Shown here: positions 40,705 through 51,003 of the stretch, piece after piece
How the letters are laid out: every line of letters starts with the position of its first letter
Numbering within the stretch: position 1 is the stretch's first letter
Assembly (NCBI RefSeq): GCF_002887775.1
Contig: NZ_LOCM01000006.1
Location: 114,959 to 178,958 of the forward strand
Source: Streptococcus penaeicida
GTDB taxonomy: Bacteria > Bacillota > Bacilli > Lactobacillales > Streptococcaceae
Reading direction: 5' to 3'
Length of the DNA stretch: 64,000 nucleotides
Notes under the pieces: generated by a model
Seen by the model: the letters and a program-made list of their open reading frames with translations, nothing else
Told to the model about the DNA's origin: nothing
Databases searched by the model: none
Made by a program: the position numbers and the translations under genes

Positions 40705-41865
40705 ATGAAAGAACATTTTAAATTGGTTGCAACAGTTGCTGCAGGCTTTGAATCAGTTGTTGGCAAAGAAATTAAAGCCCTAGGCTTTGATTGTAAGGTT
40801 GATAACGGAAAAGTTTACTTTGAAGGTGATATGGCAGCTATTGCAAAGAGTAACCTTTGGTTACGTGCAGCTGATCGCATCAAAATTATTGTTGGACAAT
40901 TTCCAGCGAGAACCTTTGAAGAATTATTTCAAGGGGTCAATGGTTTAGATTGGGAAAACTATTTACCATTAGGTGCTAAGTTCCCAATCTCCAAAGCTAA
41001 ATGTGTTCGTTCGAAACTACACAATGAACCAAGTGTTCAAGCAATCACCAAAAAAGCAGTCGTTAAGAAATTACAAAAAATTTATCACCGACCAGAGGGA
41101 GTCCCTTTGCAAGAAATCGGTTCTGAATTTAAAATTGAAGTTTCTATCTTAAAAGACGTGGCGACAATCATGATTGATACAAGTGGCACTAGTCTCTTTA
41201 AACGTGGCTACCGGATTCAAAAAGGTGGAGCACCTATCAAAGAAAACATGGCAGCTGCGATTTTGGAATTGAGTAATTGGTATCCAGACAAACCATTAGT
41301 GGATCCAACATGCGGTTCAGGAACATTTTGTATTGAAGCTGCTTTAATCGGTATGAATATCGCACCAGGTTTTAATCGCAACTTTGCCTTTGAAGATTGG
41401 TCATGGGTTGATAAATCAATTATTGAAACGGTTCGAAATGAGGCTGAAGAAGCTGCCAATTACGATGCAAAACTTGATATTTCAGGCTTTGATATCGATG
41501 GTCGGATGATTGACATTGCTAAGCAAAATGCTGAAGAGGCAGGTTTATCAGATGTCATCACCTTTAAACAGATGCGCCTTCAAGATTTTAAAACGGATAA
41601 AGTGAATGGTGTTATCATTTCTAATCCACCATATGGTGAACGGTTGCTTGATGACAAAGCAGTTGACATTTTGTATAATGAAATGGGTCAAACCTTCAGT
41701 TCATTAAGCACTTGGAGCAAATTTATTTTGACAAGTGATGAAGGATTTGAAAAGAAATATGGTCAACAAGCAGATAAAAAGCGTAAACTATACAATGGGA
41801 CTATGAAAGTTGAACTTTATCAATTTTTTGGTCAGCGCATTAAAAGAAGTCAAATTGAGAGGTAA
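40705..41865 (+). CDS. Class I SAM-dependent rRNA methyltransferase with THUMP domain (RlmL/YpsC type)
   Basis: Protein of 386 residues: an N-terminal ferredoxin-like and THUMP RNA-binding region (to about residue 155), then a Rossmann methyltransferase domain with DPTCGSGTFCIEAAL as the SAM motif and the catalytic NPPYGER typical of N2-guanine methylation. It corresponds to the N-terminal half of E. coli RlmL; the target, likely 23S rRNA, is inferred. It is followed after 5 bases by mapZ. Confidence 0.92.
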   Translation: MKEHFKLVATVAAGFESVVGKEIKALGFDCKVDNGKVYFEGDMAAIAKSNLWLRAADRIKIIVGQFPARTFEELFQGVNGLDWENYLPLGAKFPISKAKCVRSKLHNEPSVQAITKKAVVKKLQKIYHRPEGVPLQEIGSEFKIEVSILKDVATIMIDTSGTSLFKRGYRIQKGGAPIKENMAAAILELSNWYPDKPLVDPTCGSGTFCIEAALIGMNIAPGFNRNFAFEDWSWVDKSIIETVRNEAEEAANYDAKLDISGFDIDGRMIDIAKQNAEEAGLSDVITFKQMRLQDFKTDKVNGVIISNPPYGERLLDDKAVDILYNEMGQTFSSLSTWSKFILTSDEGFEKKYGQQADKKRKLYNGTMKVELYQFFGQRIKRSQIER

Positions 41866-41870
41866 GGAAA

Positions 41871-43382
41871 GTGTCAGACGAAAAAAATACAGTTGGTATG
41901 AATGAAGAAGGTCAAAGCCTGGACATTGACCAAGCGAAAAATATGACTATTGGTGAAGCAGTCAGAAAAGACTCTGAACTTAAAGCTGGTGTTACAGAAG
42001 AAGATAGTGTTCTTGATAAGTATATTAAGCAACACCGTGATCAAGTAGCATCACAAAAATTTGATACTAAAGTGATGGAAGCTGACACATTAGATACGGC
42101 AACTTTAGATAACTTCATCAAAAAACAAAGAGAAGAACTTGCGGCTTCAGGTATCCTTGCTTCGGAAGGTGCTGAAACGCTTGCAGAAGCCGATGAAAAA
42201 ACGGCTAGTCAAGAATTAGCAAATAATCAAACAGCTGTAGAAGAGTCATCTCCAATTGCAGCAGCTGTTTCAGAGCCAAATGTAAAAGCAACTCAAACAA
42301 ATGCTTTTGAGAATCCGGATCACTTTAATGATAAAGAAGTCCAACAAAAAGGCTCTAAGAAAAAGCTTGTAGGAATTCTGCTAGCTCTGCTCGTCCTAGT
42401 TTCAGGCTTGTTCTTCGCGGTAAATGCCTTTAGAGGACAAGACAACAACAAAGATAAAACTGCCTCATCTGCTCAGCAATCAACAAAAGACTCTTCAAAA
42501 ACGAATGCAACTAAAAAGGCTAAGGCCAATCTCAAAGCCTTTAGTAGTGATTTGAAAGCCTTCTATACAGATGCTGAGATGACAAAACTTAAAAATAGTC
42601 AATTTGACAAGATTGAAGATTTGGCTAAAAGTTTAGACAAATTAAAAAATACATCTTATTATGAAGATGCTAAAAGTAAATTTGATCTTTTGAAAAAACA
42701 AATCGACGCAGTTAAGGCGGTCAATGCAAAATTTGCTACAGAAGCAATCAAAGATGGTGAAAAAGTTTCTGCAACCATCAAGTCTGGTGCTAATTTTGAT
42801 GATATTAAGGCTGATGTTTTGAAAACTGGCAATGCCTCTTTAGATAAACTATTACAATCAGCAATCGCTGATGGTCGTAAACAAATTGATGACAAAGCCA
42901 AGGCTGAAAAAGAAAAAGCTGCCAAAGAAGCTGAAAATAAAGCGGCAGAATCAACTGATTCAGCACAAGCAGATGCGGGTCAAGCAGCTACTCAAGGTGG
43001 AGCTGCTGCGAGTCAAACAGCACCAGCACAAACAGCTCCTGCTCAAGCTCCGACAATTTCTGGTTCTGGATCAGGCTTAACCAACGCCAATGGTATCCAA
43101 AGAAACCTTTCACGCGTTCCATACAATGACGCAGCCATTGCTGATTCTACTAATCCAGCTTGGCTCTTTAATCCAGGTATCCTAGAGAAAGTTATCGGAA
43201 CAGCTCAAGCTCGCGGTTATATTGCTGGTAATAACTATTATTTAGAACCTGTTAATATTGTTAACGGCAATGGCTACTATAACTTGTTTAAGCCAGATGG
43301 AACTTACTTGTTCTCAATTAACTGTAAAACAGGTTACTTCGTTGGTAATGCCAAAGGCCATGCTGATGGTCTAGATTACTAA
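41871..43382 (+). CDS. mapZ: Mid-cell positioning protein MapZ (LocZ)
   Basis: Streptococcal division-site marker of 503 residues; it positions FtsZ at mid-cell and is a substrate of StkP in S. pneumoniae. The cytoplasmic N terminus carries ILDKYIKQHRDQ-like and FDTKV motifs and several Thr residues, one membrane helix lies near residues 164-185, then an extracellular helical region, an Ala/Gln/Pro-rich linker (about 360-405) and a C-terminal globular domain with SRVPYNDAAIAD and PVNIVNGNGYYNLF. The start is GTG with AAGGAAA upstream. Position after rnpB and the methyltransferase is the usual one. Confidence 0.92.
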   Translation: MSDEKNTVGMNEEGQSLDIDQAKNMTIGEAVRKDSELKAGVTEEDSVLDKYIKQHRDQVASQKFDTKVMEADTLDTATLDNFIKKQREELAASGILASEGAETLAEADEKTASQELANNQTAVEESSPIAAAVSEPNVKATQTNAFENPDHFNDKEVQQKGSKKKLVGILLALLVLVSGLFFAVNAFRGQDNNKDKTASSAQQSTKDSSKTNATKKAKANLKAFSSDLKAFYTDAEMTKLKNSQFDKIEDLAKSLDKLKNTSYYEDAKSKFDLLKKQIDAVKAVNAKFATEAIKDGEKVSATIKSGANFDDIKADVLKTGNASLDKLLQSAIADGRKQIDDKAKAEKEKAAKEAENKAAESTDSAQADAGQAATQGGAAASQTAPAQTAPAQAPTISGSGSGLTNANGIQRNLSRVPYNDAAIADSTNPAWLFNPGILEKVIGTAQARGYIAGNNYYLEPVNIVNGNGYYNLFKPDGTYLFSINCKTGYFVGNAKGHADGLDY

Positions 43383-43406
43383 AATTTTAAACTTATAACA
43401 AAAGAG

Positions 43407-43440
43407 AAGGTATACAGTTTAAACTGTATACCTTTTTTGT
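43407..43440 (+). terminator. Terminator after mapZ
   Basis: A perfect 28-base palindrome: AAGGTATACAGTTT followed by AAACTGTATACCTT, then T-run. Confidence 0.92.
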
Positions 43441-43499
43441 AATACTGATGTGAATTTTTCTAATTGAACAAAAAATGTCATTTAACTTGGTTAGGAGAT

Positions 43500-43529
43500 A
43501 CCGTTTAGGAACTATTTTATCATTTTAGG
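43500..43529 (+). promoter_or_regulatory. ComE/BlpR-type direct-repeat box upstream of the bacteriocin gene
   Basis: ACCGTTTAG (43500-43508) equals the half-site of ComE/BlpR-type response regulators described in S. mutans bacteriocin promoters. A second, weaker copy ends TTTTAGG at 43529, so the repeats are about two helical turns apart (11-12 bp spacer). It suggests pheromone-controlled expression through a LytTR regulator not encoded in this window. Confidence 0.55.
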
Positions 43530-43608
43530 GAAGAATAAAAAAAGTATCCAATTATTTGTTAATATTTATGTGCAATCACAAAATATTTTTTTGAAAGGAG
43601 TAGCTATT

Positions 43609-43809
43609 ATGCAATTCTCAAAGTTTAAAAAAATGAATGAGAAAGATTTGTCTGTAATTATAGGAGGTGGAAATATTGGAGCAGCTCTACAAGGTCTTTT
43701 TGGTGGGTTTACAAATTCTCCTTCTTTAGAGCAACTAAATGGTGTTAAGTTACCTAAGCCGAGATCATGCTCTCCTTATGGGACAGGTGGAACACCAAAT
43801 GCATGTTAA
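43609..43809 (+). CDS. Class II bacteriocin-like peptide with double-glycine leader
   Basis: Precursor of 66 residues. The first 20 form a leader of the FKKMNEKDLSVIIGG type, cut after Gly-Gly by a peptidase-containing ABC exporter. The predicted mature peptide of 46 residues begins GNIGAALQGLFGG, is Gly/Pro-rich and contains two Cys residues near the C terminus that could form a disulfide. The start at 43609 follows GAAAGGAG; an ATG at 43570 is upstream of that site. No exporter or recognisable immunity gene is adjacent. A BlpR/ComE-type box lies about 80 bases upstream. Confidence 0.78.
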   Translation: MQFSKFKKMNEKDLSVIIGGGNIGAALQGLFGGFTNSPSLEQLNGVKLPKPRSCSPYGTGGTPNAC

Positions 43810-43836
43810 GAAATTTGCAATGGATGGGAGCATCGT

Positions 43837-44166
43837 ATGAAAGCAATCTGTAAGAATCAAATGGTTGAGGTTTGGCAAGTGTCTAAAGAAGGTAGTGAAC
43901 CTGGCTGGGTCAAGTCTGCTTTTGAAAAAAATTATTTTCAATGGATTGATAACCATGTTCGGGTATTAATGGTTGCTTTTAATCCCAGTCTTGAAAGAAA
44001 TATCAAAATTGGCTTAGTTGGTTCAGCAGCTGGCGGCGGTTTTGCCGGTTATCACATGTATCAAAATGCCTATTTAGGTGACTACATTGATGCAACTAAT
44101 TACAAAATAGTTTCGAAAAAACAGTTTGCCAAAAATTACCGACTAGTAACTGACGATAAATCATAA
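43837..44166 (+). CDS. Conserved small protein of unknown function
   Basis: Protein of 109 residues, 27 bases after the bacteriocin-like gene. The N-terminal half is mixed and ends with LMVAFNPS; the second half contains a Gly-rich hydrophobic stretch GLVGSAAGGGFAGYHMY, resembling a glycine zipper, then AYLGDYIDATN. No signal peptide is evident. GGGAG lies 8 bases before the ATG. It could be a conserved neighbour of luxS or an immunity/accessory protein for the peptide; neither is proven. A terminator follows. Confidence 0.65.
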   Translation: MKAICKNQMVEVWQVSKEGSEPGWVKSAFEKNYFQWIDNHVRVLMVAFNPSLERNIKIGLVGSAAGGGFAGYHMYQNAYLGDYIDATNYKIVSKKQFAKNYRLVTDDKS

Positions 44167-44180
44167 ATTTGTGATGCAAA

Positions 44181-44207
44181 AAAGAAGTTGGTGTCACCAA
44201 CTTCTTT
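44181..44207. terminator. Bidirectional terminator before luxS
   Basis: AAAGAAGTTGGTG pairs perfectly with CACCAACTTCTTT, between convergent genes. Confidence 0.9.
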
Positions 44208-44216
44208 ATTCGTTTG

Positions 44217-44699
44217 TTAAACAAGATTTCGTTCGAAAGCTTGATCAGAAATACCTTGAGATAGGATTAATTTTGCCCATTCTTTGGCAGCAAATAAACT
44301 ATGGTCCTTATAATTGCCACAAGATTCAATGGTTGTTCCAGGAACATCATCCCAACTAATCCCTTCAGCAATTTCTTCCAAACTAGATTTAATAACTTTA
44401 GCAATTTCGTTTGCTGTTGGTTGTCCCCACATGATTAAGTGGAATCCGGTCCTGCAACCAAATGGTGAACAGTCAATCATGCCATCAATCCGTTGACGAA
44501 TCAGTTTTGCTAGTAAATGTTCGATGGTATGTAGACCGGCGGTCTCAATTGAGTTCGTGTTAGGTTGAACAAGACGTATATCAAAATTGGTAATAATATC
44601 ACCTATTGGTCCTTTTTCTTCAGAAATTAAGCGTACATAAGGTGCTTTTACGATGGTGTGGTCCAGTTCAAAACTTTCAACTACGACGTCTTTTTTCAT
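44217..44699 (-). CDS. luxS: S-ribosylhomocysteine lyase (LuxS)
   Basis: Metalloenzyme of 160 residues that splits S-ribosylhomocysteine into homocysteine and the AI-2 precursor DPD. The metal ligands are His57 and His61 in LHTIEHLLA and Cys127 in ESCGNY; the catalytic Cys82 is in [13 protein letters not shown] precedes the ATG on the minus strand. It serves methyl-cycle recycling and possible quorum signalling. Confidence 0.96.
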   Translation of the reverse strand: MKKDVVVESFELDHTIVKAPYVRLISEEKGPIGDIITNFDIRLVQPNTNSIETAGLHTIEHLLAKLIRQRIDGMIDCSPFGCRTGFHLIMWGQPTANEIAKVIKSSLEEIAEGISWDDVPGTTIESCGNYKDHSLFAAKEWAKLILSQGISDQAFERNLV

Positions 44700-44721
44700 A
44701 GTATTCTCCTAAAGTATTTTT

Positions 44722-44730
44722 ATAATATCA
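44722..44730 (-). promoter_or_regulatory. luxS promoter
   Basis: On the minus strand, extended -10 TGA-TATTAT lies about 23 bases before the ATG. Confidence 0.55.
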
Positions 44731-44776
44731 TACCATATTTTTTATCATCTTAATAAAGTTTTCAGTCTTATTTAAA

Positions 44777-44805
44777 TTGTATAAAAGCGCTTTTTATGAT
44801 AAAAT
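44777..44805 (+). promoter_or_regulatory. rny promoter
   Basis: TTGTAT (44777-44782), 17 bp, TAAAAT (44800-44805) with TG at 44797-44798. Confidence 0.75.
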
Positions 44806-44854
44806 TAAATATGGCTTTCTATAAATGAAAACTAATAAAAATTGAGGTATAAAA

Positions 44855-46461
44855 ATGGTTAATATTATCGTATTAATTGTTTGTGCCCTCATTGGTTTGA
44901 TAATAGGTTACGCATTAATTTCAATGAAATTAAAAACGGCGAAAGAAAATGCGGACTTGACTCTTTTGAATGCTGAACAAGATGCTGTAAATATTAGAGG
45001 GAAGGCTGAAGCAGAAGCCGACCATATTAGAAAATCAGCTGAACGTGAAAGTAAAGCGAATCGTAAAGAATTGCTTTTGGAAGCTAAAGAAGAGGCAAGA
45101 AAATATCGTGAAGAAATTGAGCAAGAATTTAAATCTGAAAGACAAGAGTTAAAACAGTTAGAAACACGACTTACTGAGCGTGCCTTTTCTCTTGACCGAA
45201 AAGATGATAATTTATCAAGTAAAGAAAAGGTTCTTGATAGTAAAGAACAAAGTCTGACCGATAAATCAAAACATATTGATGAGCGCCAAGCAGAAGTTGA
45301 AAAGTTAGAAGAAGAGAAAAAAGCTGAATTACAACGTGTGGGAGCGATGACCATCGCTGAAGCGCGTGAAGTTATCTTGATGGAAACAGAAAATAATCTG
45401 TCTCAAGAAATTGCTACACGCATTCGTGAAGCAGAACGTGATATCAAAGATAGAACTGATAAGACAGCTAAAGATTTACTGGCTCAAGCAATGCAACGTA
45501 TGGCTGGTGAGTATGTCACTGAACAAACGATTACAAGTGTTCATTTACCAGATGACAATATGAAGGGTCGGATTATTGGTCGTGAAGGTCGTAATATTAG
45601 AACCCTTGAAAGCTTGACTGGTATTGATGTCATTATCGATGATACGCCAGAAGTTGTTGTTCTTTCAGGATTTGATCCAATTCGTCGTGAGATTGCCCGA
45701 ATGACATTAGAATCTTTGATTTCCGATGGTCGTATTCATCCAGCAAGAATTGAGGAATTAGTTGAAAAGAATCGTCTTGAAATGGATAATCGCATCCGTG
45801 AATACGGTGAAGCAGCTGCTTATGAATTGGAGCTCCTAACCTGCATCCTGACCTTATTAAAATCATGGGTCGCTTACAGTTTAGAACTTCTTATGGCCAA
45901 AATGTCCTTCGTCACTCTGTTGAAGTAGGTAAATTGGCTGGTATTTTAGCTGGTGAGTTAGGGGAAAATGTTGCCTTGGCTCGTCGTGCTGGTTTCCTCC
46001 ACGATATGGGCAAAGCTATCGACCGTGAGGTTGAAGGTAGTCACGTGGAAATCGGTATGGAATTTGCTCGCAAATATAAAGAGCATCCTGTTGTTGTTAA
46101 TACCATTGCAAGTCACCATGGGGATGTCGAACCAGAATCAGTTATTGCAGTCATTGTTGCTGCTGCGGATGCCTTGAGTTCAGCTCGTCCTGGTGCTCGA
46201 AATGAATCTATGGAAAACTACATTAAACGTCTGCGCGATTTAGAAGAAATTGCGACAAGCTTTGATGGTGTTCAAAATAGTTTTGCTTTACAAGCAGGAC
46301 GTGAAATTAGAATTATGGTTCAACCAGAAAAAATTTCAGATGATCAAGTGGTTATTTTATCTCATAAAGTAAGAGAAAAGATTGAAAATAACTTGGATTA
46401 TCCAGGAAATATTAAAGTAACCGTTATTCGCGAAATGCGAGCAATTGATTACGCTAAATAA
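44855..46461 (+). CDS. rny: Ribonuclease Y, interrupted by one frameshift
   Basis: Membrane-anchored endoribonuclease that starts mRNA decay. N-terminal membrane helix (residues 3-22), long charged coiled coil, KH domain ([15 protein letters not shown]), then the HD domain whose metal motif is in FLHDMGKA. The frame breaks after EAAAYE and stops at 45928; the HD domain continues in another frame to 46461. Adding one A at about 45823 (GAATTGG to GAAATTGG) restores [16 protein letters not shown] and 535 residues, the normal length. A sequencing error is more likely than loss. Confidence 0.9.
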
Positions 46462-46462
46462 G

Positions 46463-46489
46463 AAAAGAGGATTCGTCCTCTTTTTGTTT
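46463..46489 (+). terminator. Terminator after rny
   Basis: AAAAGAGGA pairs with TCCTCTTTT around a TTCG loop, followed by T-run. Confidence 0.9.
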
Positions 46490-46515
46490 TTATAGGCCGA
46501 TAACTGAGAATTATC

Positions 46516-46544
46516 TTGAAAAAAGGGTCCTATTTTGTTAAACT
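46516..46544 (+). promoter_or_regulatory. gmk promoter
   Basis: TTGAAA (46516-46521), 17 bp, TAAACT (46539-46544) with TG at 46536-46537. Confidence 0.65.
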
Positions 46545-46549
46545 ATTAA

Positions 46550-47200
<651 letters not shown>

Positions 47201-47221
47201 AAAAGAAAAGAGAATAAAGCC

Positions 47222-47539
47222 ATGATGTTAAAACCTTCCATTGATACCTTATTAGATAAAGTTCCTTCAAAATACTCACTTGTTATATTACAAGCTAAAA
47301 GAGCACATGAATTAGAAGCGGGAGCTAAAGCAACACAATCTTTTAAATCTGTGAAATCAACCTTACAAGCACTTGAAGAAATTGAATCTGGCAATGTTGT
47401 TATCCATCCAGATCCATCAGCAAAAAGAGCAGCAGTTAGAGCTAAAATTGAAGCTGATCGCTTAGCTAAAGAAGAAGAAGAACGCAAGATTAAAGAACAA
47501 ATTGCGAAAGAAAAAGAAGAAGAAGGAGAAAAAATCTAA
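47222..47539 (+). CDS. rpoZ: RNA polymerase omega subunit
   Basis: Omega subunit of 105 residues that stabilises RNA polymerase assembly. The [12 protein letters not shown] start, [14 protein letters not shown] and [10 protein letters not shown] are conserved in Firmicutes; the C-terminal third is a highly charged Glu/Lys helix typical of streptococci. Tandem ATGs at 47222 and 47225 are both possible. It lies 21 bases after gmk; a hairpin overlaps the stop. Confidence 0.93.
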   Translation: MMLKPSIDTLLDKVPSKYSLVILQAKRAHELEAGAKATQSFKSVKSTLQALEEIESGNVVIHPDPSAKRAAVRAKIEADRLAKEEEERKIKEQIAKEKEEEGEKI

Positions 47540-47562
47540 GGTTGAAAATCTTAGATTTTTTC
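47532..47562 (+). terminator. Terminator overlapping the rpoZ stop
   Basis: AAATCTAAG pairs with CTTAGATTT around a 9-base loop, followed by T residues. It may partly separate gmk-rpoZ from priA. Confidence 0.75.
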
Positions 47563-47608
47563 CATTTTTTCATACGGAATGGCAAAAAAATGTAGAAAGG
47601 CCAAGTGA

Positions 47609-50002
47609 ATGTCACAATTAGCGCAGATTATCGTTGACGTGCCGCTTATGCAAACGGACAAACCATTTACTTATCGAATTCCCAATGATTTACAAGGGTT
47701 GATAGAACTTGGCTCACGGGTCCATGTTCCCTTTGGTCGTGGCAGCCGCTTACTTCAGGGATTTGTTGTCGGTTTTTCCAAAGAGGAAGATATTGAAGAA
47801 GCTGACTTAAAAGAAATTGTCAGTCTATTAGATGTTCAACCGGTTCTAAATGCTGAACAGTTGCAGTTAGCTGATGCTATGCGGCAAACCGTTTTTTCAT
47901 TTAAAATCAGTCTCCTCAAGGCCATGATTCCTAATCTTTTAAATTCTCATTATGATAAAGAATTGTTTCCTACAGAGAGCCTGTCAGCAACAGATCGTAA
48001 CTTTATTTTCGGAGAAAAGGAAAGTGTCTTGGCTTCGCTGCTGACTGAGCAGCAGGAAAAAGCAAGTCTAAAGCTGATAAAATCAGGGAAAATTACCATT
48101 TCCTATTTAGCCAATGATCGCAAAAAAATTAAAACGGAAAAATATTATAAGCTCGATTTAGAAGCTTTGCAGAAACATGATATTTCTAACCGCGCTAAAA
48201 AACGTCAGGCACTTAAAACATACTTAAAAGAGCATCCGGAAGATGGCAAACTAGCAGATTTACAAAAACGCTTTTCTCGGGATGTTGTGGCTTACTTTGT
48301 TGACCATCAATTCTTAAAAACCTATGAGGTTCAAGTCAACCGCAGCGATGCCTATTTTGAAGCTGTTGAATCTAGTCATTTTTTAAGCTTAAATCCTGAA
48401 CAAGAAAAGTCCGTGGAAACCATAAGTGCAGCTATCGGACAAGACAATAAGCCTTTTCTTTTGGAAGGAATCACTGGTTCAGGGAAGACTGAAGTTTATT
48501 TACACTTGATTGATAGAGTCTTAAAACAAGGGAAAACAGCTATTGTGTTAGTGCCAGAAATTTCCTTAACACCGCAGATGACTAATCGCTTTATTTCGCG
48601 TTTTGGGAAACTTGTCGCCATCATGCATTCAGGCCTTTCAGATGGGGAAAAATTTGATGAGTGGCAAAAGATAAAAAATGGTCAAGCTAAGGTCGTCGTC
48701 GGTGCCCGTTCAGCTATTTTTGCCCCCTTGGAAAATATTGGTGCTATCATCATTGATGAGGAGCATGAATCAACTTATAAACAAGAGTCAAATCCAAGAT
48801 ATCATGCTCGAGATGTGGCCCTTTTGCGAGCTAAACACCATAAAGCAGTTTTGGTTTTAGGTTCGGCAACCCCTAGTATTGAAAGTCGTGCAAGAGCAAG
48901 TAAAGATGTTTATCATTTTCTCCAACTTAGTCAGAGAGCTAATCCACAGGCACAAATTCCTGAGGTCCAAATTCTGGATTTTAGAGATTATATCGGTCAA
49001 CAGGAGCTCAGCAACTATACCCCTTATTTGATTGAACATATTCAGGAAAGATTGGCTAAAAAGGAACAAGTTGTTCTCATGCTCAATCGTCGTGGCTATT
49101 CTAGTTTTATCATGTGTCGCGATTGTGGTTATGTTGATAACTGTCCTAACTGTGATATTTCTTTGACCCTGCATATGGATACAAAGACCATGAATTGTCA
49201 CTATTGTGGACACCAAAAAGCTATTCCACGGAGCTGTCCAAATTGCCAGAGTTCAAGTATCCGCTATTACGGAACAGGGACACAGAAGGCTTATGACGAA
49301 TTAATGCAAGCAATCCCAGAAGCACGCATTTTGAGAATGGATGTCGATACCACTCGAAAAAAAGGCAGTCATGAAAAACTCTTAGCTACCTTTGGGCGCC
49401 AGGAAGCTGACATTTTACTGGGAACTCAGATGATTGCCAAAGGTTTGGATTTTCCTAATGTCACTTTGGTCGGTGTGCTTAACGCCGATACCTCCCTCAA
49501 CCTGCCAGATTTTCGCTCCTCAGAAAAGACCTTTCAATTATTAACACAGGTCGCAGGTCGGGCAGGTCGAGCAGAAAAAGCCGGACAAGTATTGATTCAA
49601 ACTTATAATCCTAACCATTATGCTATCCAGTTAGCCAAAGCGCAGGACTATGAAGCTTTCTATAACCATGAAATGAAGATGCGCCAACGGATGGCTTATC
49701 CCCCTTATTATTTTACAGTTGGTTTGACCATGTCTCACAAAGACGAACAAATCTTAATTCGAAAAGCTTATGAAGTCATGGCTATGCTCAAAGAGGGACT
49801 ATCAGCTCAAATTAAGATTTTAGGACCAACACCAAAACCGATTGCAAGGACGCATAACCTTTTTCATTATCAAATTATCCTTAAATATCGCTTTGAGGAG
49901 CACTTGCAAGACACTTTGAATGCCATTTTAGACTGGACACAAGACAAGGAACAGCGAGAATTAAAAATGGTCATTGACCATGAACCGCAAAACTTCATGT
50001 AA
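47609..50002 (+). CDS. priA: Primosomal replication restart helicase PriA
   Basis: Superfamily 2 DNA helicase of 797 residues that reloads the replisome at stalled forks. An N-terminal DNA-binding domain (VDVPLMQTDKPFTYRIP), Walker A ITGSGKTE near residue 287, DEEH box, eight Cys of the zinc-binding insert (CRDCGYVDNCPNC, CHYCGHQKAIPRSCPNC) and the C-terminal TQMIAKGLDFPNV and QVAGRAGRA motifs are all present. Confidence 0.96.
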   Translation: MSQLAQIIVDVPLMQTDKPFTYRIPNDLQGLIELGSRVHVPFGRGSRLLQGFVVGFSKEEDIEEADLKEIVSLLDVQPVLNAEQLQLADAMRQTVFSFKISLLKAMIPNLLNSHYDKELFPTESLSATDRNFIFGEKESVLASLLTEQQEKASLKLIKSGKITISYLANDRKKIKTEKYYKLDLEALQKHDISNRAKKRQALKTYLKEHPEDGKLADLQKRFSRDVVAYFVDHQFLKTYEVQVNRSDAYFEAVESSHFLSLNPEQEKSVETISAAIGQDNKPFLLEGITGSGKTEVYLHLIDRVLKQGKTAIVLVPEISLTPQMTNRFISRFGKLVAIMHSGLSDGEKFDEWQKIKNGQAKVVVGARSAIFAPLENIGAIIIDEEHESTYKQESNPRYHARDVALLRAKHHKAVLVLGSATPSIESRARASKDVYHFLQLSQRANPQAQIPEVQILDFRDYIGQQELSNYTPYLIEHIQERLAKKEQVVLMLNRRGYSSFIMCRDCGYVDNCPNCDISLTLHMDTKTMNCHYCGHQKAIPRSCPNCQSSSIRYYGTGTQKAYDELMQAIPEARILRMDVDTTRKKGSHEKLLATFGRQEADILLGTQMIAKGLDFPNVTLVGVLNADTSLNLPDFRSSEKTFQLLTQVAGRAGRAEKAGQVLIQTYNPNHYAIQLAKAQDYEAFYNHEMKMRQRMAYPPYYFTVGLTMSHKDEQILIRKAYEVMAMLKEGLSAQIKILGPTPKPIARTHNLFHYQIILKYRFEEHLQDTLNAILDWTQDKEQRELKMVIDHEPQNFM

Positions 50003-50031
50003 TCTGGATTTTAGGGGCAAGCCCTTAAATA

Positions 50032-50040
50032 TGATATAAT
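50032..50040 (+). promoter_or_regulatory. Promoter before fmt
   Basis: Extended -10 TGA-TATAAT (50032-50040), 27 bases before the fmt ATG. Confidence 0.65.
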
Positions 50041-50067
50041 GGTGAGAAAGACATATCGAGGTTTCAA

Positions 50068-51003
50068 ATGACAAAAATACTATTTATGGGAACTCCCCAA
50101 TTTTCAGCAACTGTTTTAGAGGGCATTCTGGCTGAAGGCAACTATGAGGTCTTAGCAGTCGTAACACAACCAGATCGTGCCGTTGGCCGCAAAAAAGAAA
50201 TTAAAATGACACCCGTCAAAGAAGTGGCCCTTAAACACGGCTTGACCATTTACCAACCTGAAAAATTATCAGGCTCAGAAGAGTTAGAAGAGATTATGGC
50301 CTTAGGAGCAGATGGTATTATCACGGCAGCATTTGGTCAATTCCTACCAAGCAAACTCTTAAACGCTGTTGATTTTGCTTTAAATGTCCATGCTTCTTTA
50401 CTACCAAAATACCGAGGTGGAGCACCCATTCATTACGCCATTATCAATGGTGAAAAAGAAGCTGGTGTCACCATTATGGAAATGGTTAAAGAAATGGATG
50501 CTGGCGATATGGTTGCCAAAGATAGCACTCCGATATTGGAAAGTGATAATGTGGGAACCATGTTTGAAAAATTGGCTGTCATCGGGCGTGACCTCTTATT
50601 AAGAGTATTACCAGCCTATCTCTCAGGTGATTTAAAACCAGTTCCACAAGACCATCGTCAGGCAACCTTCTCACCAAATATCAGTTCAGAACAAGAAAAA
50701 ATAGACTTAAGTCAAAGTGCTCTTCAAGTCTTTAATCAAGTTCGTGGTATGAACCCTTGGCCTGTTGCTCATACCCTATTACATGGCCAACGCTTTAAAG
50801 TTTATGAAGTCCAAGTTGTTGATGGTCAGGGACAAGCAGGTCAAATCATTGAAAAATCCAAGAAGAGATTGGTCATTGCTACTGGACAAGGTGCTATTTC
50901 CTTGCAAACAGTGCAACCTGCCGGCAAACCTAAAATGTCCATCACTGATTTTCTAAATGGTGTCGGACGCGACTTACAAGTAGGAGATTACTTTGGCCAA
51001 TAA
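50068..51003 (+). CDS. fmt: Methionyl-tRNA formyltransferase
   Basis: Enzyme of 311 residues that formylates initiator Met-tRNA. The N-terminal formyltransferase domain shows FMGTPQFS, the folate-binding [16 protein letters not shown] near residue 108 and the catalytic Asp in EMDAGDM; the C-terminal OB-like domain begins after residue 205. It overlaps rsmB by 11 bases. Confidence 0.96.
   Translation: MTKILFMGTPQFSATVLEGILAEGNYEVLAVVTQPDRAVGRKKEIKMTPVKEVALKHGLTIYQPEKLSGSEELEEIMALGADGIITAAFGQFLPSKLLNAVDFALNVHASLLPKYRGGAPIHYAIINGEKEAGVTIMEMVKEMDAGDMVAKDSTPILESDNVGTMFEKLAVIGRDLLLRVLPAYLSGDLKPVPQDHRQATFSPNISSEQEKIDLSQSALQVFNQVRGMNPWPVAHTLLHGQRFKVYEVQVVDGQGQAGQIIEKSKKRLVIATGQGAISLQTVQPAGKPKMSITDFLNGVGRDLQVGDYFGQ

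Noticed and set aside
44171..44359. 62-residue plus-strand frame opposite luxS
   Set aside because: It runs through the bidirectional terminator and the antisense strand of luxS, without family resemblance.
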